Assembly (NCBI RefSeq): GCF_009762795.1
Contig: NZ_CP046400.1
Coordinates: 3,617,501 to 3,681,500, forward strand
Origin: Pseudodesulfovibrio cashew
GTDB taxonomy: Bacteria > Desulfobacterota > Desulfovibrionia > Desulfovibrionales > Desulfovibrionaceae
Reading direction: 5' to 3'
DNA: 64,000 nt
Shown here in pieces: positions 1-8,346 of this stretch (its first letter is position 1; each line of letters begins with the position of its first letter). The notes below the pieces were generated by a model. That model did not search any database. It worked only from the letters and a program-made list of their open reading frames with translations, and was not told the DNA's origin. A program made the position numbers and the translations under genes.

Positions 1-952
1 TGCCGTTACGCGCGCTCGACGCCACCCGACAGCCGCAGGCCAGAGCCTCGAGCACGGCATTGGAACAGGCGTCATAAAATGAGGCCAGCACAAAAATATC
101 CAACGTACGGTAAAAGGAAGGCATGTCCTCCACCCGGCCAAGAAATCGGACGCGGTCTTCCACTCCCAACTGGCGCGCCAGTCGCAGATACCTGTCCGGG
201 TTGCGCCCCCCGGCCACATGCAGCACGTGGCTGTCGGGCAACAGCGGCAACCCCTCTATGAGCTGGCGGATGCCCTTGAGGGCGAAATTTGTAGCCGCGG
301 TGCCGATGACCACCTCATGCTCCCCGATGTCCGCCGCCCTCCGCAGGGCCTGTCGTTCCTCCTCCGACGGGGGAGAAAAACGGCTCAGGTCAGGCCGGTT
401 GTAAATGACTTCGATGGATTCGGGAGCTCGATACGGATGCGCCTTGACAATGAGGTCCCGGACAAAATGGGACACGGCCACTATGCGTGGGGTCCGCCGC
501 ATGCGCCTGGCATCAATCCAATGGATAAGCCAGTTGACCGGAGCCAGGCGCCGCCGGAACATCTTGAAGCGACGCGAAAAGCCCTCTGGCCACGCGTCCT
601 TGGAGAGCTGCCAGAAAATCGATATGGGGCCACCCCCGATACGCAGGATGTCCTGATTGATGGTGTTGGCCATGCCGAAGACGAGATCGTACCCTCCAAC
701 GCGAGTGAGGCGTTCGGCGCGGATCAAAAACCACAGGACCTTGATCAGCCGAAGCCCGCCGAAACGGCCTGTGACCACCGGGTTAACCCCTTCGGGCGGC
801 TCGGTCTCGCAACGGGAGCAGATGAAATCCACCGCGTGACCACGCCGGGCCAACGCCTCGGACAAACGCCAGGCAAAGGACTCTGCGCCGCCGTACCGAC
901 TGAGTCGGGGCATGGTCAGCGCGATTCGCGCTTTGGTAACGGGGATGGACAT
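1..952 (-). CDS. Glycosyltransferase family 4 (GT-B), C-terminus cut by window edge
   Basis: The reading frame is open from an ATG at 952 to the first base of the window, so about 317 residues are present and the C-terminus is missing. It starts MSIPVTKARIALTMPRLSRY and has the N-terminal GT4 pattern RYGGAESFAWRLSEAL. Late in the frame come a donor-domain stretch (HVAGGRNPDRYLRLA, then VRFLGRVEDM) and the nucleotide-sugar site SNAVLEALACGCRVASS, where the Glu of the EX7E region sits. The family transfers sugars from nucleotide donors. The closest remembered relatives are WaaG/RfaG-like lipopolysaccharide core enzymes, so a role in LPS core assembly at the inner face of the membrane is likely but inferred. 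It is divergent to the PAP2 gene. Confidence 0.85.
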   Translation of the reverse strand, partial: MSIPVTKARIALTMPRLSRYGGAESFAWRLSEALARRGHAVDFICSRCETEPPEGVNPVVTGRFGGLRLIKVLWFLIRAERLTRVGGYDLVFGMANTINQDILRIGGGPISIFWQLSKDAWPEGFSRRFKMFRRRLAPVNWLIHWIDARRMRRTPRIVAVSHFVRDLIVKAHPYRAPESIEVIYNRPDLSRFSPPSEEERQALRRAADIGEHEVVIGTAATNFALKGIRQLIEGLPLLPDSHVLHVAGGRNPDRYLRLARQLGVEDRVRFLGRVEDMPSFYRTLDIFVLASFYDACSNAVLEALACGCRVASSARNG

Positions 953-1069
953 AGGGGACTCTTGTGTCCCAATTTGCGGCGTTTGACAAGGATGTGTTAA
1001 GGCGCAACGCTCTTGCCGTCAGACGCAGGGAACGGTATGCTTTATTTCCTAAATCCCCGGAGGAGTCCC

Positions 1070-1669
1070 ATGTTTTTCCAGAACCTGCCCCTAGACCTCG
1101 ACACCTTCCTGTTCATCAACCAGTACCTGCGATGTCAATTGCTCGACGCGGCCATGCCCCTGTTTTCCTCCATGGGAGCCCTGCTGGTGCTCCTGGCAGC
1201 GGCCCTGGCCCTGGCCCTGCTGTTCGGCGGCAAGCGGCAGATAGTCTTCTTTCTCGTCCTCCTGGCAGGCATGGGCGTGACCGACTTTACCAGCAATCTC
1301 GTCAAGAAACAGGTCAACCGCATCCGCCCGCTCAACGCCGTTGCCGAGACCTACTACCAGGACAATGGCGACTGGAAACAACGCCCTAGCGACTTCAAAC
1401 GCACAAAAGAAGTGGGCCGCTCCTATCCGTCGGCCCATAGCGCCAACTCAATGTGCCTGGCCGTACTGGCCATGCTCATCTGGCCCGCCCTGAAACGATG
1501 GCCCCTGGTTCTGCCGTTACTGGTGGGCTATTCTCGGATCTATCTCGGCAAGCACTACCCCACCGACGTCCTGGCGGGATGGCTCTACGGCGTGGTCACA
1601 GCACTGGCCGTATGGGTGATCTGGCAATACGGAGTCCGCCGATTCCTACCCGGAATGCGACGCTCGTAA
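1070..1669 (+). CDS. PAP2-family membrane phosphatase
   Basis: A 199-residue polytopic membrane protein carrying the three acid-phosphatase motifs of the PAP2 superfamily: KKQVNRIRP (about residues 79-87), PSAH (120-123, the usual PSGH with Ala) and SRIYLGKHYPTD (155-166), which supplies the catalytic His and Asp. Family members dephosphorylate lipid phosphates such as undecaprenyl pyrophosphate or phosphatidylglycerol phosphate; the substrate here is not readable. I start at 1070 rather than the in-frame ATG at 1013 because GGAGGAG lies at 1059-1065 and the protein then begins MFFQNLPLDLD. The surrounding envelope glycosyltransferases fit a role in recycling a polyprenyl carrier. Confidence 0.88.
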   Translation: MFFQNLPLDLDTFLFINQYLRCQLLDAAMPLFSSMGALLVLLAAALALALLFGGKRQIVFFLVLLAGMGVTDFTSNLVKKQVNRIRPLNAVAETYYQDNGDWKQRPSDFKRTKEVGRSYPSAHSANSMCLAVLAMLIWPALKRWPLVLPLLVGYSRIYLGKHYPTDVLAGWLYGVVTALAVWVIWQYGVRRFLPGMRRS

Positions 1670-1735
1670 CATTTCACGATTCTAAACACAGCAGGGAAAG
1701 GCGGAGCGAACGCGGATTCAGTCCGCGGGCTACCG

Positions 1736-2458
1736 TTATTCTCCGTCGTCGGGAGTCAGGCCGGCCTCGCGGGCTTCCTTGCGGTAGCTGCGGTACACGG
1801 CCATGCCGATCCAGATGGAGACCACGAACAGCACCACGGCCATGGCCACGGTCAGGGCCACTCCTGTGGAGGATTCCCGGTTCATGCCCGCTCCGAAGAG
1901 CGCGAAGATGAAGCTCTGCGGCACGTAGCCGAGGGTCGAGCCGACGATGAACGGCACCAGAGGGATGGAGCTGATACCGGCGGCGAGGTTGGTCAGGACG
2001 TTGCTGCCGAGGGGAAAAAATCGAATTGCCAGAGCCGTCTTGAACGGCTTGTGGCGCAGAAACCCGTCCAGCCTGCCGATACGGTGCCCGAGCTTGCGGG
2101 CCACCAGTTCGCGTCCGCCCCACCGCGCGTAGCAGGCGGCCAGGGCGCACCCCATGCCGGAACCGAGGGTCGAAAGGACCGTCCCCCATCCCACGCCGAA
2201 GGCGAAACCGCCGAGAAAGCCGATCAACTGACGCGGCAGGCCCACGGCCGTAAACACTGCACTGACGCCAAGGTAAATGAAAACGGAAAGCACCCCGTGA
2301 CCGAGGACGTGCTCATTGAACCACTGGGTATCACCGAGCATGTCGCCCAGGCCGAGAAAGCGCGCCAGATAGACGGCCAGCCCCAGCCCGGCGGCCATGA
2401 CCAACCCCTTGGCAACGGCCCGCACGCCGCTTCGGTTGTCGCTATTGTTGCTTGTCAT
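1736..2458 (-). CDS. VTT-domain (TVP38/TMEM64, DedA-like) membrane protein
   Basis: A 240-residue integral membrane protein. After an N-terminal helix it contains the VTT signature region (FTAVGLPRQLIGFLGGFAFG, then GTVLSTLGSGMGCALAACYA) and a later segment with ALAIRFFPLGSNVLTNLAAG, typical of YdjX/TVP38-type proteins. Related DedA and TMEM41/64 proteins move or scramble lipids, including polyprenyl phosphate carriers; function here is inferred from family only. Its start overlaps the end of the LABN gene by 17 bases, so it is the third gene of a glycosyltransferase-LABN-VTT operon. Confidence 0.8.
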   Translation of the reverse strand: MTSNNSDNRSGVRAVAKGLVMAAGLGLAVYLARFLGLGDMLGDTQWFNEHVLGHGVLSVFIYLGVSAVFTAVGLPRQLIGFLGGFAFGVGWGTVLSTLGSGMGCALAACYARWGGRELVARKLGHRIGRLDGFLRHKPFKTALAIRFFPLGSNVLTNLAAGISSIPLVPFIVGSTLGYVPQSFIFALFGAGMNRESSTGVALTVAMAVVLFVVSIWIGMAVYRSYRKEAREAGLTPDDGE

Positions 2459-2705
2459 TGTTCCCGCGATGAAGACGGTAATATACTATTAGAAGACACG
2501 CCTGCCCGAGAAAAAAGAGTGGATCGCTCTGAACGACCCCATAGGCGAACCCGGCGCCCCCGGACACGGCGAGCGGAGCCACCCAGCGCCGCACCGCAGG
2601 TTGTATCGCGTTCCCCCGCACACGTATAGCCAAAACACGGACGAGAAACGCCCCCTGGACCAGGATGACAAGGGCCAGGAGCCACCAATAGGCGGGCGCT
2701 TGCAT
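2442..2705 (-). CDS. Small LABN-domain membrane protein
   Basis: 87 residues with hydrophobic stretches and the diagnostic DPLFFLGQACLLIVYYRL segment of the lipid-A-disaccharide-synthase N-terminal-like (LABN) domain, which occurs as small stand-alone membrane proteins next to DPM1-type glycosyltransferases. The function of the stand-alone domain is not firmly known; guesses centre on handling lipid-linked sugars. It starts 3 bases after the upstream glycosyltransferase stop and overlaps the downstream VTT gene by 17 bases, so the three genes are almost certainly co-translated. Confidence 0.7.
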   Translation of the reverse strand: MQAPAYWWLLALVILVQGAFLVRVLAIRVRGNAIQPAVRRWVAPLAVSGGAGFAYGVVQSDPLFFLGQACLLIVYYRLHRGNNDKQQ

Positions 2706-2708
2706 GGA

Positions 2709-3431
2709 CTACTTCTTCTCGAGCACCGTGTAGCCGATGTGCCGTTTGATGAGCCAGCCCACGCCGATCAGGTCGTAGATGCCGGCCAAAGCGCGGTCCA
2801 GGGTGCCGTACTTGGACACGCCCGCTCCGCGCTCGCGATGGTTGACCTTGACCTCGTGGATGCGCGCGCCCTGCATCTTCATAAGGATGGGGAAATAGCG
2901 GTGCATGTTCTTGAAGCGGGGCAGCTTGAGGAGCAGGTCCCGGCGCATGACCTTGAGCGAGCAACCGGTGTCCCTGACCCCGTCGTCCACGATGGCATCG
3001 CGGATACGGTTGGCGATCTTCGAGGAGATACGCTTGATGAAGGTATCCTTGCGCTTGGCGCGCCAGCCGATGACCATCTCGCAATCCTTGCCGAACGCTT
3101 CAAGCATGCGCGGGATGTCGGCGGGGTCATTCTGGAGGTCGGCGTCCATGGTAATGATGATATCGCTCTCTGCGGCGTCGAATCCGGCGCAGAAAGCAGC
3201 GGACTGGCCCCGGTTCTCGGCAAAAGCCACGTAGCGGACCTCGTCGTGCTTTCCGGCCAGATCCCGGATGACATCCAGGCTACGGTCGGTGGAGCAATCA
3301 TTGACGAAAACCGCTTCCCAATCCCGCCCGGTGGAATCGGCGGCCCGCTTAATTTCCGAGAACAGGGTCGTGAGGTTGTCCTGCTCGTTGTACACGGGGA
3401 GGACCACGGAGAATTTATCGGTGTTGTTCAT
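2709..3431 (-). CDS. GT2 glycosyltransferase, dolichol-phosphate mannosyltransferase (DPM1) type
   Basis: 240 residues with a clear GT-A fold: SVVLPVYNEQDNL at the N-terminus, the nucleotide site VFVNDCSTDRSLD, the metal-binding DXD segment ITMDADLQNDP (about residues 95-105) and RERGAGVSKYG near the end. The C-terminal transmembrane helices of ArnC or GtrB are absent, as in compact DPM1 enzymes. The family transfers a sugar from a nucleotide donor to a polyprenyl phosphate. The small LABN protein translated directly after it may supply the membrane part (inference). First gene of the operon that runs to 1736. Confidence 0.86.
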   Translation of the reverse strand: MNNTDKFSVVLPVYNEQDNLTTLFSEIKRAADSTGRDWEAVFVNDCSTDRSLDVIRDLAGKHDEVRYVAFAENRGQSAAFCAGFDAAESDIIITMDADLQNDPADIPRMLEAFGKDCEMVIGWRAKRKDTFIKRISSKIANRIRDAIVDDGVRDTGCSLKVMRRDLLLKLPRFKNMHRYFPILMKMQGARIHEVKVNHRERGAGVSKYGTLDRALAGIYDLIGVGWLIKRHIGYTVLEKK

Positions 3432-3544
3432 ATGCGGAGTGAATTACGGAATTTGCCCGCGCTTGTAAACCGCTCACATTCACCCCCAGACTCCCTTCGC
3501 CCTACCCCCTGTCGAAAAAATTTCCATTTTGTAGGAAAAAGTGA

Positions 3545-3573
3545 TTGACAAAATCCGGCCATCCACCTAGAAC
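3545..3573 (+). promoter_or_regulatory. Sigma-70-like promoter of tRNA-fMet
   Basis: TTGACA at 3545-3550, a 17-base spacer, then TAGAAC at 3568-3573. The tRNA begins 16 bases further on. Perfect -35 box and optimal spacing; the -10 box matches four of six positions. Confidence 0.6.
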
Positions 3574-3588
3574 CTCCTTCTCACGTGT

Positions 3589-3664
3589 CGCGGGGTGGAG
3601 CAGTTGGTAGCTCGTCGGGCTCATAACCCGAAGGCCAGAGGTTCAAGTCCTCTCCCCGCTACCA
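3589..3664 (+). tRNA. tRNA-fMet (initiator, anticodon CAT)
   Basis: A 76-base cloverleaf with encoded CCA. The anticodon CAT is at 3622-3624. Two features mark it as the initiator rather than an elongator Met tRNA: the first acceptor pair is an unpaired C-T (C1 against U72), and the anticodon stem ends in three consecutive G-C pairs (GGG/CCC). The T-loop GTTCAAGTC is intact. Confidence 0.95.
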
Positions 3665-3672
3665 AGAAAATC

Positions 3673-3708
3673 AACCGGTTACATCTAAACAGATGTAGCC
3701 GGTTTTTT
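3673..3708 (+). terminator. Rho-independent terminator after tRNA-fMet
   Basis: A 14-bp stem (3673-3686 with 3691-3704, one G-U pair), loop AAAC, followed by a run of T. It sits 9 bases after the tRNA CCA end. Confidence 0.85.
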
Positions 3709-3815
3709 CGTTGTCCCAATTCACTCCCGTCCGGAATGAGAACGAGCTGAAAGCCCACCTGGGAGAAGGATTTCTTTACCAGATGGCCGCAATTGATCCC
3801 TCTGCCAGGCTCAAC

Positions 3816-5072
3816 TCAGGCTGCCACCACCGAGAAGATCTTGTCGGCCCACGTCGTGGCCTCCAGCAACCCGCGTGAGACCTCCTCCACGGAGATATTC
3901 AGGGCGTCGCACTGGGCGATCACTCCATCCATGTCATTCTGTTCGATATTGAGCAGCAATTGCAAATACCGATTCAAATCGCTGGCCTCGTCAAGATAGC
4001 CGCCCTTGAGGGTATCTCCCAGAGGGAGCTGCTCCAGAATGTTGTCCATCTCCATGTCAAACAGGGCTTCGAGTAACGAGAACAACCCGAAGGTGAAGCC
4101 TGCGTCGGGAGCCAGATCCAGACGGCCATTAAGACACAACAACTCGAAGAACTTCGCCCTTTCGAGTGAACAGCGGTACAATTCCACTGTTTTCTCCTTG
4201 GGCACGATATCGGACATGATCACCAGTTGCAGCCAGCGGGACAACCTCTTTATCCCGAGCATATCAGACGCTCTCTTGATGGTGTCGATCTCGGTGGAGA
4301 ACCCGAAAGCGGGACTGTTGATGTAACGGAGCAGCCGGTAGCCGATGCTGGGGTCAATTTTCAATGCCTGGACAATGGCATCTATATCGTCACCCTCTTC
4401 CTGGATTACCTGCATCAACCTGGCTTTCATCGCAGCGCTGGAAGGAATCTTCTTCCCTTCAATATTATGCGGCATGGCATAGAAAAACCCCTGAAACAGG
4501 TCGAAGCCCAATTCAAGACACATCTTGCGAGTATCGTTGTTGTCCACCCGCTCCGCAACGAGAAGCACTTTCGCATGATTGATCTTGCTGAGGATCTCCG
4601 CAAGCTCCTCTCTCGTCCGCCCCAGCACATCTACTTTTATGACGTCAGCCAGCTCGAGCAGTTCATTCTTGTCCGTTTCGCCCACGTAGTCATCAACGGC
4701 GATCAGATACCCGTCCTGCTTCAGAGTGATGAGCGACTGCTGCACCTCTGGGCTCGGCAGCACCGATTCCAGCACCTCTACGACGGTTACCGTTGGAGGC
4801 AAGGCCTGAGGGGCAAGCTCGTTGATCAGTTTTTCCGTAAAATTGATCGAGGTACGTCGGCTGATGTTGGTGGATTCCGCCTGTTGCAAAAAGCCGCAGG
4901 TGGCGACGAGCATGCTTGCAAACTCGGGATCATTGATGATGGCGATGCCATCTTCGGAAGAGGCGCGGTAAAGTAGCTCGTACCCCCAGACCTCGTTCAT
5001 CCTATCAAAAATAGGTTGTCGCGCTACGATGACATTCTCGTACGGAACGTTCCTCGGTGTATATTTTCCCAT
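3816..5072 (-). CDS. EAL-HDOD (YuxH-type) regulatory protein
   Basis: 418 residues. The first half (about 1-210) is an EAL-like domain beginning VARQPIFDRMNEVWGYELLYR; the second half is an HDOD domain (for example ALKIDPSIGYRLLRYINSP). The EAL core is altered: ELL replaces EAL, and the DDFGTG loop reads DDYVGE, although Asn (INFTEKL), Lys (IKVDVLG) and Glu (VAERVD) positions are recognisable. Family members of this architecture usually have little or no cyclic-di-GMP phosphodiesterase activity and act as signalling scaffolds. It is a monocistronic gene with its own promoter; partner and signal are not readable. Confidence 0.85.
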   Translation of the reverse strand: MGKYTPRNVPYENVIVARQPIFDRMNEVWGYELLYRASSEDGIAIINDPEFASMLVATCGFLQQAESTNISRRTSINFTEKLINELAPQALPPTVTVVEVLESVLPSPEVQQSLITLKQDGYLIAVDDYVGETDKNELLELADVIKVDVLGRTREELAEILSKINHAKVLLVAERVDNNDTRKMCLELGFDLFQGFFYAMPHNIEGKKIPSSAAMKARLMQVIQEEGDDIDAIVQALKIDPSIGYRLLRYINSPAFGFSTEIDTIKRASDMLGIKRLSRWLQLVIMSDIVPKEKTVELYRCSLERAKFFELLCLNGRLDLAPDAGFTFGLFSLLEALFDMEMDNILEQLPLGDTLKGGYLDEASDLNRYLQLLLNIEQNDMDGVIAQCDALNISVEEVSRGLLEATTWADKIFSVVAA

Positions 5073-5136
5073 TAACTATCCCTAGTTACTTGTATTTTTA
5101 TCTTGTAGCCACTGCCAAACAAATAGTGATCATTCT

Positions 5137-5166
5137 CATTTAGACGCAGCATTTCTCGACTGTCAA
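5137..5166 (-). promoter_or_regulatory. Sigma-70-like promoter of the EAL-HDOD gene
   Basis: On the minus strand TTGACA (5166-5161), an 18-base spacer, then TAAATG (5142-5137), about 65 bases before the start codon. An AT-rich stretch reading ATGAGAATGATC overlaps the -10 region and loosely resembles a Fur half-site; that part is weak. Confidence 0.5.
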
Positions 5167-5179
5167 GAGAGGGATAATT

Positions 5180-5206
5180 AAAAAAAATCCCTTTGCCGAC
5201 AAGGAT
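5180..5206 (-). terminator. Terminator-like hairpin, probably of the PEP-CTERM/acyltransferase operon
   Basis: On the minus strand ATCCTT pairs with AAGGGAT around a GTCGGCA loop and is followed by eight T. It lies about 210 bases after the acyltransferase stop. The 5073-5413 interval holds this hairpin and the EAL-HDOD promoter, and I see no convincing gene in it. Confidence 0.5.
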
Positions 5207-5413
5207 GAAGACAAAACATATTGTCCCACAATTATAAAATACACCTGTGCAGGACACTTCAATCTTTGCTGAGGCCAACGGGGCGGAAAAGGGAACTACT
5301 GTCGTTTCGTGAAGCCTGTGACATGGATTCCGAAGGGCCGCCGAACGATCCCATGAGACAAAGCCCCGAACCAGCCAAGGCCGCGTCAGGCAAGGAGACA
5401 ACCAGACTGAAAA

Positions 5414-6448
5414 TCAGGCAACTCGACGAAACACGCGATTGGCGTAAAAGCATTTCGCCATAAGCGCGGTGAGGCAAAAGGCGGAAACGGCGAACAGCAA
5501 CGCGCCTGTAATGGAGCGGGCTGTCCCGAAGGCCCAGGCGAGACAGACCAGCGGCACGGGATGAAGAATGTAAATGGCGAAGGAAGCGCGACTGAGGGCG
5601 GACAGCAGTTCGGAATGCCAATCCATCTCCCGCAACAGCTGGAACACGCAGAAAGTGCCGAGGACCACTGGCGGCGAAAAATTGCCGTGAAAATACCGGC
5701 CGAAATAAAGGTTGCCGTACAGATCGGTAAAAACCACCACGCCGACAGCGGAAGCCGTCACGCAGAGCAGCAATCCGCCGCAGAGGATACCTCGACTGAT
5801 AGTCCCCCGAGCCAAGCCGGAAAGGACTGAACCGGCCATATAGTAACCAACGTACGGAAGAAACAATACGGGGCCTCCTGAAGAGGACACCCACCAGAAT
5901 TTAAGGCAGACGGCGTACACGACGGCAATGAGGATGGCCAGAAGAGTCAGGCTCCGCCAGGCCGGGGCGGACACGCTCCCCCTGACCAGCCGAAGCAACG
6001 GCGTGACCGCATAAAGTCCGGTGATGGCGTAGAGAAACCACAAATGATAGTAAAGAGTGCCGTCGACAATACCCTTCCACGCCAGGCCAGCGCTAAGACG
6101 TCCGGACAGGACAAGCACTATCGCATAGGCGGCTATCCAGAAAAGGAAGGAGGCGACACGAGCGGCGCGGCGCTTATAAAACTCGAACGCTCCCCCCTGT
6201 GCATATTCAGGCCTGAGTAACAGGGCTCCGCTTACCATGATGAAAAGCGGCGCTGCCCAGCGGGTCGCTGAATTGACCGCAACGGCAGACACCCATGAAA
6301 CCGCGCTGGTGGGCAGCGTTGTTAGCAGAGGCTCGGTAGAGTGCTGGAGGACAACGGCCAAAATGGCCAGGGCACGTGCGGACTCCGTCCAGACCAGGGA
6401 ATCGTCCCTGACCGGGTCGGCTTCAAAAGTGCGCAAAGCGGACACCAT
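5414..6448 (-). CDS. Acyltransferase 3 family membrane protein
   Basis: 344 residues, about ten predicted transmembrane segments. It begins with the family motif region ESARALAILAVVLQHSTEP, where the catalytic His (LQH) and the RxxA spacing match acyltransferase 3 enzymes, and ends with SFAIYILHPVPLVCLAWAF, another typical stretch. Such proteins O-acetylate or O-acylate sugars of LPS, exopolysaccharide or peptidoglycan, using cytoplasmic acyl-CoA. It follows the PEP-CTERM gene by 26 bases and is probably co-transcribed. No clear Shine-Dalgarno precedes the ATG, so the start is less certain than the family. Confidence 0.85.
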   Translation of the reverse strand: MVSALRTFEADPVRDDSLVWTESARALAILAVVLQHSTEPLLTTLPTSAVSWVSAVAVNSATRWAAPLFIMVSGALLLRPEYAQGGAFEFYKRRAARVASFLFWIAAYAIVLVLSGRLSAGLAWKGIVDGTLYYHLWFLYAITGLYAVTPLLRLVRGSVSAPAWRSLTLLAILIAVVYAVCLKFWWVSSSGGPVLFLPYVGYYMAGSVLSGLARGTISRGILCGGLLLCVTASAVGVVVFTDLYGNLYFGRYFHGNFSPPVVLGTFCVFQLLREMDWHSELLSALSRASFAIYILHPVPLVCLAWAFGTARSITGALLFAVSAFCLTALMAKCFYANRVFRRVA

Positions 6449-6474
6449 GAGCTACATGGAGTTGGACGGTCGCC

Positions 6475-6681
6475 CTACTTCCTCATGAATTTCGAATAGA
6501 GCCCGACCCCGCCGAGCCCCACGGCCACAAGGAGCCATGTAGCCGGTTCCGGAGCAGGAACAGGATTACTGCCGTTGTCGATGACCAGGGCCTGCATGTC
6601 GGGGTCCGTGGCAAACGCCGTCGCGCCTATGAGCAACAGAGAGGCCGCAGTCGAGGCAATGATCGCAAATACTTTCTTCAT
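6475..6681 (-). CDS. Minimal PEP-CTERM sorting-domain protein
   Basis: 68 residues: signal peptide (MKKVFAIIASTAASLLLIG through AFA, cleavage near residue 24), a mature linker of about 18 residues, then a PEP-CTERM signal, PEP at 44-46 followed by ATWLLVAVGLGGVGLYSKF and a basic tail. PEP-CTERM proteins are exported and then cut and attached or released by an exosortase; none is visible here. I start at 6681 because GAGGAGG is placed about 9 bases upstream; an in-frame ATG at 6714 would place charged residues ahead of the signal peptide. The mature chain is so short that it may be a secreted peptide or a polymer-associated anchor (inference). Confidence 0.75.
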   Translation of the reverse strand: MKKVFAIIASTAASLLLIGATAFATDPDMQALVIDNGSNPVPAPEPATWLLVAVGLGGVGLYSKFMRK

Positions 6682-6803
6682 AACCGCACTCCTCCTCGGA
6701 TGGATATACTTCATTCTATCGCATTATCCCGCAGCCATGACAAGTAGGGACGGTAGCTGACCGCAGGCAGCCTGCCGTCTTCGAGGGTTGCCCCATAAAA
6801 ACC

Positions 6804-6838
6804 AAAAAACGCCGGCCCTCCCTGAGGAGCACCGGCGC
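6804..6838 (-). terminator. Rho-independent terminator of gatCA
   Basis: Minus-strand stem CGCCGG...CCGGCG with inner paired TGCTCC/GGAGGG, loop TCAG, followed by six T. It lies 25 bases after the gatA stop. Confidence 0.85.
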
Positions 6839-6862
6839 TTCGTATCTTGGTCTTGCCTGACG

Positions 6863-8320
6863 CTACAGTTCAGGCATGGGCATGGGGTCCAGATTGCGTT
6901 CCAGGCACTCTGCCACGGAGAGCATGGACGCCTCGCTGAAGGACGGGCCCATGAACTGGAGCCCCACCGGCATGCCGGAATCCTTGCCGAGCCCCACGGG
7001 CAGGCTCATGCCGGGCAGTCCGGCCAGGTTGCAGGAGATGGTGAAGATGTCCATGAGGTACATCTGAAGCGGGTCGGCCTTCTCACCGGCCTTGAAGGCC
7101 GTGGTCGGGCAGACCGGACCGGCGATGAGGTCGCACTGCTCAAAGGCCTTGTCGAAGTCCTGCCGCAACAGGCGGCGGACCTTGGCGGCCTTGTTGTAAT
7201 AGGCGTCGTAGTAGCCGGAGGAGAGTACGTAGGTGCCGATGATGATACGGCGCTGCACTTCGTCGCCAAACCCTTCGGTCCGGCTGGCGGTGTACATGTC
7301 GATGAGCTCCTCGGCGTTCTTGTTCCGGTAACCGAAGCGAACGCCGTCGAACCGGGACAGGTTGGAGGATGCCTCGGCCATAGCAATGATGTAATAGGTG
7401 GCGATGGCGTAATCGGTCAGCGCGAGCTTCACGGGCACGGTCTTGGCACCCAGCGCCTCCATCTTGGCCACGGCGGCGTGGCACGCGCCCTCGACCTCCT
7501 CGTCCAGCCCTTCGCCCCAGTATTCCTCGGGCAGACCGATGGTCACGCCCTCCAGGTTCTTGCGCCCAAGGGCGGCCAGGTAGTCCGGCACCTCGACGTC
7601 AACGGACGTGGAGTCCTTGGGGTCGTGCCCGGCCATGACCTGCAACATGCGGGCAGCATCTTCCACGGACCTGGTCATGGGACCGATCTGGTCCAGCGAG
7701 GAACCGTAAGCGATAAGCCCGAAGCGGGAGATGCGGCCGTAAGTGGGCTTGAGGCCGACAATGCCGCAGAACGAGGACGGCAGGCGAATCGAACCGCCGG
7801 TGTCGGTCCCCAGAGCGGCGAAGCACTGCCCCGCCGCAACGGTCGCGCCGGAACCGCCCGAAGAACCACCGGGCACACGCTCGACGTCCCAGGGGTTGCC
7901 GGTCTGGAAAAAGGCGGAGTTCTCGGTGGAAGAACCCATGGCGAACTCGTCCATGTTGGCCTTGCCGACGACCACGGCACCGGCTTCATTCAACTTGGCC
8001 ACGGCGGTGGCGTCATAGAACGGTACGAAATTTTCGAGAATGCGAGAGCCGCAGGTGGTCTTGACGCCCTTGGTGGTCAGCAGGTCCTTGAGCACGATGG
8101 GCACACCCCACAGGGGCTTGCTCGCATCCGGGCCCTCGGCATCGAGAGCCTCGGCCCTGGCCAGGGCTTCCTCGCCCATGACCGTGATCAGCGCCCGCAC
8201 CTTCGGCTCAGTGGCCTCGATGCGGTCCAGGCAGGCCCGGACGGCCTCCACGGCCTTCACCTCGCCGGACTGGAGCAGTCCGGCCATTTCCGTCAACGTC
8301 TTCTTATACAGATCAGACAT
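6863..8320 (-). CDS. gatA: Asp/Glu-tRNA amidotransferase subunit A
   Basis: 485 residues, the usual GatA length. It holds the amidase-signature catalytic triad: Lys78 in GVPIVLKD, Ser153 in PGGSSGGSG and Ser177 in [10 protein letters not shown]. GatA releases ammonia from glutamine so that GatB can convert misacylated Glu-tRNA(Gln) or Asp-tRNA(Asn) to the correct amide form; GatB is not in this window. I use the ATG at 8320, although a TTG two codons earlier is possible. It follows gatC by 26 bases and ends at a strong terminator, so gatC-gatA form one transcript. Confidence 0.96.
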   Translation of the reverse strand: MSDLYKKTLTEMAGLLQSGEVKAVEAVRACLDRIEATEPKVRALITVMGEEALARAEALDAEGPDASKPLWGVPIVLKDLLTTKGVKTTCGSRILENFVPFYDATAVAKLNEAGAVVVGKANMDEFAMGSSTENSAFFQTGNPWDVERVPGGSSGGSGATVAAGQCFAALGTDTGGSIRLPSSFCGIVGLKPTYGRISRFGLIAYGSSLDQIGPMTRSVEDAARMLQVMAGHDPKDSTSVDVEVPDYLAALGRKNLEGVTIGLPEEYWGEGLDEEVEGACHAAVAKMEALGAKTVPVKLALTDYAIATYYIIAMAEASSNLSRFDGVRFGYRNKNAEELIDMYTASRTEGFGDEVQRRIIIGTYVLSSGYYDAYYNKAAKVRRLLRQDFDKAFEQCDLIAGPVCPTTAFKAGEKADPLQMYLMDIFTISCNLAGLPGMSLPVGLGKDSGMPVGLQFMGPSFSEASMLSVAECLERNLDPMPMPEL

Positions 8321-8346
8321 AATCAATCCTGAATTAACTATAGCGG

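Noticed and set aside
218..1000. Plus-strand frame at the window start
   Set aside because: Shadow of the minus-strand glycosyltransferase, whose frame is open to the edge and has clear GT4 motifs.
5072..5401. 109-codon minus-strand frame upstream of the EAL-HDOD gene
   Set aside because: It runs through a terminator hairpin with eight T and a sigma-70 promoter, and shows no motif.
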